Shown here one piece after another: positions 7,727 through 10,906 of a stretch of 10,906 nt of DNA. The notes beneath the pieces were generated by a model, which saw nothing but the letters and a program-made list of their open reading frames with translations, was not told where the DNA came from and did not search any database. The translations under genes and the position numbers were made by a program. Origin of the DNA: Clostridiaceae bacterium. Its GTDB lineage: Bacteria > Bacillota_A > Clostridia > Acetivibrionales > Acetivibrionaceae. The stretch is from positions 1 through 10,906 of the forward strand of contig JAAZCB010000441.1 in NCBI GenBank assembly GCA_012513545.1. Direction: 5' to 3'. Positions within the stretch are counted from its first letter, which is position 1, and each line of letters starts with the position of its first letter.

Positions 7727-7734
7727 TGGAGGGG
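7727..7734 (+). promoter_or_regulatory. Ribosome binding site that fixes the pilin start
   Basis: TGGAGGGG lies 6 nt before ATG 7741. An in-frame TTG at 7726 overlaps this site and so cannot be the working start; the pilin is therefore 62 residues. Confidence 0.7.
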
Positions 7735-7740
7735 TTAATA

Positions 7741-7929
7741 ATGAGAGGTAAAATTAAAGTACTTTTAGGAAACCAAAGAGGGGATTTCGGCATCAAGCAG
7801 ATAGCAGTCACTGTTGCGGTAATTGTTATAATAGGTTTTATAGTTAACCAGGTACAAGCATTCATGCCGGATTGGGTCAGAGAGATATGGAATATGTTTA
7901 TGGATCAGATCAAGGGATTGATATCATAA
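7741..7929 (+). CDS. Flp-like small pilin candidate (62 residues)
   Basis: A very small protein with a basic leader (MRGKIKVLLGNQRG), one strongly hydrophobic helix at about 21-35, and a short amphipathic tail holding W45 and ending in MDQIKGLIS. Size, layout and position just after TadC match Flp-type pilins, the main subunit of Tad pili. A prepilin peptidase could cut after G14, leaving DFGIKQIAV as the mature start. However, the glutamate normally found at +5 is lysine (K19), so processing is uncertain. Most other Tad loci have the flp gene first; some Firmicute loci have it after tadC. The gene is flanked by short gaps (19 and 33 nt) and has a strong ribosome site, as expected for an abundant subunit. 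It could instead be a small membrane accessory protein; I favour pilin on context. Confidence 0.68.
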   Translation: MRGKIKVLLGNQRGDFGIKQIAVTVAVIVIIGFIVNQVQAFMPDWVREIWNMFMDQIKGLIS

Positions 7930-7962
7930 AATATAATTTAGTACCGGTTAGAGGTGAAATGA

Positions 7963-8436
7963 ATGCAAGGTGTGGCAAAGGCTGTATTAATAAGTATACT
8001 GGTTGCGGTATGCATCCTTTTGTTTGTAAATTTGGTGTTTTTCTTTCCGTGGTATATGACACTGGTTGTAGAGACCTTTAATTTGTCTCAGGTTGCGGCT
8101 AGTGATAATTACATAAAAGAAGCCTATTATGAAGATGCTCTGGACAGGTTGAGAAGCCGCCCGATATTCCAGGATAGAGCCGAAGAAGTTGTTATAATCG
8201 CCAAAAACAGCAGTGGTTACACAGCTGTAGGAGACGATGATGAAAATACATACGAGAATCTTGCTGAGATGGAGAAACCATACAAGCAAAGGGGCGAGCC
8301 GATAACTGTGGAAGTAAGGGCGGTATATCCTTTATCCATATCCCTGTGGGGAAAAGAAGTTAATAGTGAGCTGCCGGTTTCATTTTCCATGACAGTAGTA
8401 GGCTTAAAGCATTACAAGGATCTTGAATTTTATTGA
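7963..8436 (+). CDS. TadE-like single-span pseudopilin or accessory protein, first copy
   Basis: A 157-residue protein with a hydrophobic helix at about residues 7-28 right after the start and a soluble outward domain of about 125 residues. The helix is followed by an amphipathic continuation and then a region rich in beta pattern (ITVEVRAVYPLSISLWGKEV). This is the build of TadE/TadF minor pilins, which follow the platform genes in Tad loci. I see no clear prepilin peptidase site (only G3 precedes the helix, without E at +5) and no TadE consensus by eye, so the call rests on topology and position. The ATG is 5 nt after GAGGTGA (7951-7957); another ATG at 7959 is out of frame. Its stop lies 16 nt before the next gene, which has the same build. 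Confidence 0.6.
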   Translation: MQGVAKAVLISILVAVCILLFVNLVFFFPWYMTLVVETFNLSQVAASDNYIKEAYYEDALDRLRSRPIFQDRAEEVVIIAKNSSGYTAVGDDDENTYENLAEMEKPYKQRGEPITVEVRAVYPLSISLWGKEVNSELPVSFSMTVVGLKHYKDLEFY

Positions 8437-8452
8437 ACAGGGATGAAGTTAT

Positions 8453-8947
8453 TTGAAAAACATTGCTATTGGCATATTGATGGTTATATTGCTCTCGGTT
8501 CTTGTAGAACCGATGGTTGAAATTGCAAACGTTATGAGAGAAAAAATAATTCTTGGCACAGCACTGTCCAACAGTTGTCGTGCTGCAAAGGATAGAAGTC
8601 TCAATTATGAAAAGCTTCGTGACAGGGATGCCGAGATTGATGAAGATCTCTTTATCGAGTACTTTATAGAAGCATTTGAAGATGCAATGAATGCCACCGG
8701 GGAAGCTGTGAACGGGAACATACTGACCTTTGTATCGAATGACGGAAAATACAACACATTTACTGTAACTCTGGATATCGTTAACTCGACAGACCCTAGT
8801 ACCGACCAGAGTATTACAACTGTGAATGTCAGGGCGGAGTCCCACTATAAGTTCAAGACCAAATATCTGAAGATGGCAGAAAGTTCAAGCGGAACTGATT
8901 ATAAACTGACGAGTGAGCGGATGCTCTTGATGAGAGTAAGGAACTGA
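8453..8947 (+). CDS. TadE-like single-span pseudopilin or accessory protein, second copy
   Basis: A 164-residue protein starting at TTG, 9 nt after AGGGA (8439-8443). It has one N-terminal helix (about 4-18, IAIGILMVILL) running into VEPMVEIANV, then a soluble domain. The soluble part begins with a charged helix, LSNSCRAAKDRSLN, and continues into an acidic region and a beta-patterned half (FTVTLDIVN, TTVNVRAESHYKF). Helix-plus-domain layout, size and position next to a similar gene suggest a TadE/TadF pair of minor pilins. No G-then-E prepilin site is seen. The next in-frame ATG (8480) would cut the membrane helix in half, which favours the TTG. It is followed 18 nt later by the ubiquitin-like gene. 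Family membership is inferred from layout, not from a motif. Confidence 0.6.
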   Translation: MKNIAIGILMVILLSVLVEPMVEIANVMREKIILGTALSNSCRAAKDRSLNYEKLRDRDAEIDEDLFIEYFIEAFEDAMNATGEAVNGNILTFVSNDGKYNTFTVTLDIVNSTDPSTDQSITTVNVRAESHYKFKTKYLKMAESSSGTDYKLTSERMLLMRVRN

Positions 8948-8965
8948 CGAAAGGAAATATATATT

Positions 8966-9193
8966 ATGGATTATATAATGGTTACTTTTCAAAGTGGAAA
9001 GAACAGCATTGATCTAAAAGTGCCGGTTTTTGTGAAAATTGAAGAACTTCTGGTAATGCTGAGTGAGGCCCTGAACATGGATATGGGAAAGGGAAACAGG
9101 CTTCAGGCAGAGCCTTTGGGAAGAATACTGGACAATGACAGAACCCTGCAGGAGGAAAATGTGACGCAGGGGTCACTGTTGACCCTTATATGA
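8966..9193 (+). CDS. YukD/EsaB-like ubiquitin-fold protein (type VII secretion family)
   Basis: A 75-residue protein matching the small ubiquitin-like YukD/EsaB family: a first strand (IMVTFQSG), a second (SIDLKVPVFV), a helix (KIEELLVMLSEALNM), a short LGRIL strand near the middle, then TLQEENVTQGSLLTLI. The closing pattern of turn, T-x-G-(S/D)-x-L-x-L-I is typical. In Firmicutes YukD/EsaB belongs to type VIIb secretion loci and is cytoplasmic, acting in assembly or control of the EssC-type ATPase. It lacks a C-terminal Gly-Gly, so it is not a conjugated modifier. Finding it inside a Tad operon is unusual to me. AAAGGA (8950-8955) lies 10 nt before the ATG; a second in-frame ATG (8978) is too far from that site. 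Its stop is 13 nt from the next gene. An unrelated beta-grasp protein is the main alternative. Confidence 0.75.
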   Translation: MDYIMVTFQSGKNSIDLKVPVFVKIEELLVMLSEALNMDMGKGNRLQAEPLGRILDNDRTLQEENVTQGSLLTLI

Positions 9194-9206
9194 AAAGGAG
9201 CGGACC

Positions 9207-10001
9207 ATGGATTACAACCTTAATAATGGTGGGCTTGTTTTAAAGCTGGAAGAAAAATTCATAATAAGCGATATGAAGAGCTATAAAACCGTATACGGTT
9301 CAGATACCGGAGGGATGTTCTGGTTTATGAATTATGACGGTTCAGCTGTTATATTAAGTGATCAGAATAAGAATAACTCAATATACAGGATGGATAAGGA
9401 AAAGTGCAGCATGGAATTACTATTGGACAAACCCTGCTACGGTCTTTTTTTAAAGGAGGACTGGCTATACTACATTAATGAAAACGACAGGAAGGTATAT
9501 CGCTGCCAGACAAACGGCAGGAATGAGACCAAGGTTATAGATGAACAGGTGGGAAAGTTTATTCTTGAGGAAGACCGTATTTTTTATACGACCCCCCAGG
9601 GAATAAGGACATGCGCGATATCAGGAAGTGACAGGGATATTGTAAGTGATGCTGTCGCAGCAGAATTAATGCTTATCAACGGCAAACTTGTTTATACAGA
9701 TAAAAACAGGCAGCATGTACTGACTATAATGGACTTGGACGACAAAACCGTGAAAACAATTGATGATATGGCTCCATCGAGCATGAATACTGACGGTCAG
9801 TATTTGTACTGTGCAAACAGGTTGAATGACCGGAGTATCTACAGAATAGATATAAATAATGAAAGCAGTATTAGGATTTGCGGTGAAAGCTGTGAATACC
9901 TTCATATTATAGGAAGTGAACTGTTTTTCTGTATAGACCGTGAGTGGTATAGAATGTCCCTTACAGGAGGGAAGTATGAAAAGGTTGTACTGGATGTCTA
10001 A
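9207..10001 (+). CDS. Propeller-like repeat protein, DUF5050 type, no export signal
   Basis: A 264-residue protein built of repeated units of about 40-45 residues. Each has an aromatic strand, a turn, and a second strand: WLYYINENDRKVYRC, RIFYTTPQGIRTC, KLVYTDKNRQHVLTIMDL, YLYCANRLNDRSIYRIDI, ELFFCIDREWYRMSLTG. The Y-Y/F-Y then I-Y-R-(M/I)-(D/N) rhythm is that of DUF5050 and other six-bladed beta-propellers. The N-terminus (MDYNLNNGG) is not a signal peptide and no membrane helix is seen, so it should stay in the cytoplasm. It has at least eight cysteines spread over the blades, unusual for such a fold and uncommon among the neighbours. AAAAGGAG (9193-9200) sits 6 nt before the ATG. It may act as a binding scaffold for the YukD-like or MinD-fold proteins, but that is inference. 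Confidence 0.72.
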   Translation: MDYNLNNGGLVLKLEEKFIISDMKSYKTVYGSDTGGMFWFMNYDGSAVILSDQNKNNSIYRMDKEKCSMELLLDKPCYGLFLKEDWLYYINENDRKVYRCQTNGRNETKVIDEQVGKFILEEDRIFYTTPQGIRTCAISGSDRDIVSDAVAAELMLINGKLVYTDKNRQHVLTIMDLDDKTVKTIDDMAPSSMNTDGQYLYCANRLNDRSIYRIDINNESSIRICGESCEYLHIIGSELFFCIDREWYRMSLTGGKYEKVVLDV

Positions 10002-10046
10002 GGTAAGGTTTATTGCATCATAAATAGTGGAAAGGCGGATATATGG

Positions 10047-10730
10047 ATGCTTAAGAAGTATATACTAACAATAATGTCAGTAATTATTATGATGGGAGTG
10101 AGCGGGTGTATGGCAAATGACAACAAGGTTTCAGTAAAGGATGAAGTTGAAAAGTACATGAAGGACAAATATAATGAAGAATTTACGTATATCGGAGGCG
10201 GTACAGAAGGTTGGAATGCTCCAGAAGTTGAGGTATATGTCAGCTCCTCCAAATTTCCTGAGGCAAAAATTATGATAAGAAGAGGGAAAGAAAGCGGAGA
10301 TATGATAGACAATTACATGAGTTTTCTCATGAAAAGCCGAATTGAAGAAGTAATGGACGCAATAGCAAAAGATGTTTATCCCGTAAGCAAGGTGTATTAC
10401 AGTACGGATGTGTCACCTTTGGCGGGTGCCTCACCGCAAATGGAGTTAGACGAATACATAAAATACAGTGCAAAGAATTTGGCTCTGTCATTAACGATAT
10501 GTGTAAGTGATGACGAATATAAAACCAACAAGGATCAAAAGCTTGAGCAGCTTAGGTCAAAGTTTAAAGAAAAGGAATATAAACCCCAATTCAGAATAAT
10601 TTATGTGACGGAGGGAAAGGTTGATGCAGACCCTCAAACCATAAGAGATGCAACCATTCTGAAATCAGCCTTGCTGTTTGGGGACTTCAAAATAGATTCT
10701 TCAGCATACGATGAGTGGAGGGAGAATTAA
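10047..10730 (+). CDS. Putative lipoprotein of unknown family
   Basis: A 227-residue protein with a lipoprotein signal peptide: basic MLKKY, a hydrophobic core, then the lipobox V18-S-G-C21. After lipid attachment at C21 the mature part would be about 207 residues, anchored outside the membrane. That part is charged and mixed alpha/beta, beginning with VKDEVEKYMKDKYNEEFTYI and ending in YDEWREN. I do not recognise the domain. The ATG has AAAGGCGGA (10031-10039) 7 nt upstream; another ATG at 10043 stops after three codons. Its TAA overlaps the ATG of the next gene. In Tad systems a lipoprotein (TadD) is common, but TadD is a TPR pilotin and this shows no TPR pattern. Lipoprotein status is firm; function unknown. 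Confidence 0.8.
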   Translation: MLKKYILTIMSVIIMMGVSGCMANDNKVSVKDEVEKYMKDKYNEEFTYIGGGTEGWNAPEVEVYVSSSKFPEAKIMIRRGKESGDMIDNYMSFLMKSRIEEVMDAIAKDVYPVSKVYYSTDVSPLAGASPQMELDEYIKYSAKNLALSLTICVSDDEYKTNKDQKLEQLRSKFKEKEYKPQFRIIYVTEGKVDADPQTIRDATILKSALLFGDFKIDSSAYDEWREN

Positions 10731-10906
10731 TGAGCACTGATAAGGATGATATCATGTCACAAGGCAATGAAACGGCTTTACTGAATGTACTGATGTACTT
10801 GGATATTGGAGATGTCAATGTACAGAACGGTTGGAATATGGACAGGATATTGGATGAATTAGGAACGATATACGCTTCACCTGATGGATATGAAATTTAT
10901 CTGGAA
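10730..10906 (+). CDS. Unrecognised gene, 5' part, cut by the right edge
   Basis: ATG at 10730 shares its A with the TAA of the lipoprotein gene (TAATG), and GGAGGGAG (10717-10724) lies 5 nt before it. The frame stays open to the edge, giving 59 residues. They begin MSTDKDDIMSQGNET, with no signal peptide or membrane helix, and continue with helical and charged sequence (LNVLMYLDIGD, MDRILDELGTIY). I do not recognise it. The tight coupling suggests its product works with the lipoprotein or in the same pathway. Confidence 0.75.
   Translation, partial: MSTDKDDIMSQGNETALLNVLMYLDIGDVNVQNGWNMDRILDELGTIYASPDGYEIYLE

Larger units (their letters stand above)
1329..10906 (+). other. Probable single operon: Tad/Flp-like pilus genes plus YukD-like accessory genes
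   Basis: Thirteen + strand genes follow each other with overlaps or gaps of at most 45 nt, almost all with their own strong ribosome site, and I see no hairpin-plus-T-run terminator between them. The unit continues past the right edge. Overlaps at 3552-3579, 5860-5882 and 6840-6846, and the TAATG junction at 10728-10732, suggest translational coupling. The order TadZ-like, SAF protein, MinD-like, CpaF, TadB, TadC, Flp-like, TadE-like, TadE-like is that of a Tad locus. Confidence 0.75.

Noticed and set aside
7932..7937. TATAAT between the pilin and the first TadE-like gene
   Set aside because: No -35 box at a proper distance; AT-rich gap of 33 nt inside an operon.
7872..8081. 69-codon open frame overlapping the pilin and TadE-like genes
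   Set aside because: It runs in another frame across two better-supported genes with proper ribosome sites.

Overview
The window reads as AT-rich, low-GC Firmicute DNA, most likely from an anaerobic clostridium of the cellulolytic or environmental kind. This rests on base composition, strong GGAGG-type ribosome sites, frequent GTG/TTG starts and the families present; species is not resolvable from this sequence. All genes are on the + strand.

Layout: (1) Positions 1-894 hold the 3' part of a MacB/FtsX-type ABC transporter permease that begins outside the window. (2) Positions 895-1328 hold no convincing gene. They carry two inverted repeats and one possible -10 element just before the next gene. 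(3) From 1329 to the right edge runs one tightly packed array of 13 genes. Gaps are 45 nt or less, many neighbours overlap, and I see no terminator, so it probably forms one long operon.

The operon opens with a Tad/Flp (type IVc pilus-like) assembly machine in a typical order: a TadZ/CpaE-like protein, a CpaB/RcpC-like membrane protein with a SAF domain, a second short MinD-fold protein, a TadA/CpaF-like motor ATPase, TadB-like and TadC-like membrane platform proteins, a 62-residue Flp-like pilin candidate, and two TadE-like single-span proteins. It then continues without a break into a 75-residue ubiquitin-like protein of the YukD/EsaB type known from type VII (ESX/WXG100) secretion, a propeller-like repeat protein with no export signal, a lipoprotein of unknown family, and the start of an unrecognised gene cut by the right edge.

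Working model (inference): the CpaF-like ATPase drives TadB/TadC to build a short pilus or pseudopilus from the small Flp-like and TadE-like subunits. The two MinD-fold proteins appear to have lost their ATP-binding lysines and may act as localisation or scaffold factors. The YukD-like, propeller and lipoprotein genes would be accessory, regulatory or cargo parts. No secretin, prepilin peptidase, FtsK/EssC ATPase or WXG100 protein lies in the window. The most interesting points are the joining of a Tad locus to a type VII-style ubiquitin-like gene and the paired pseudo-ATPases around the SAF protein.
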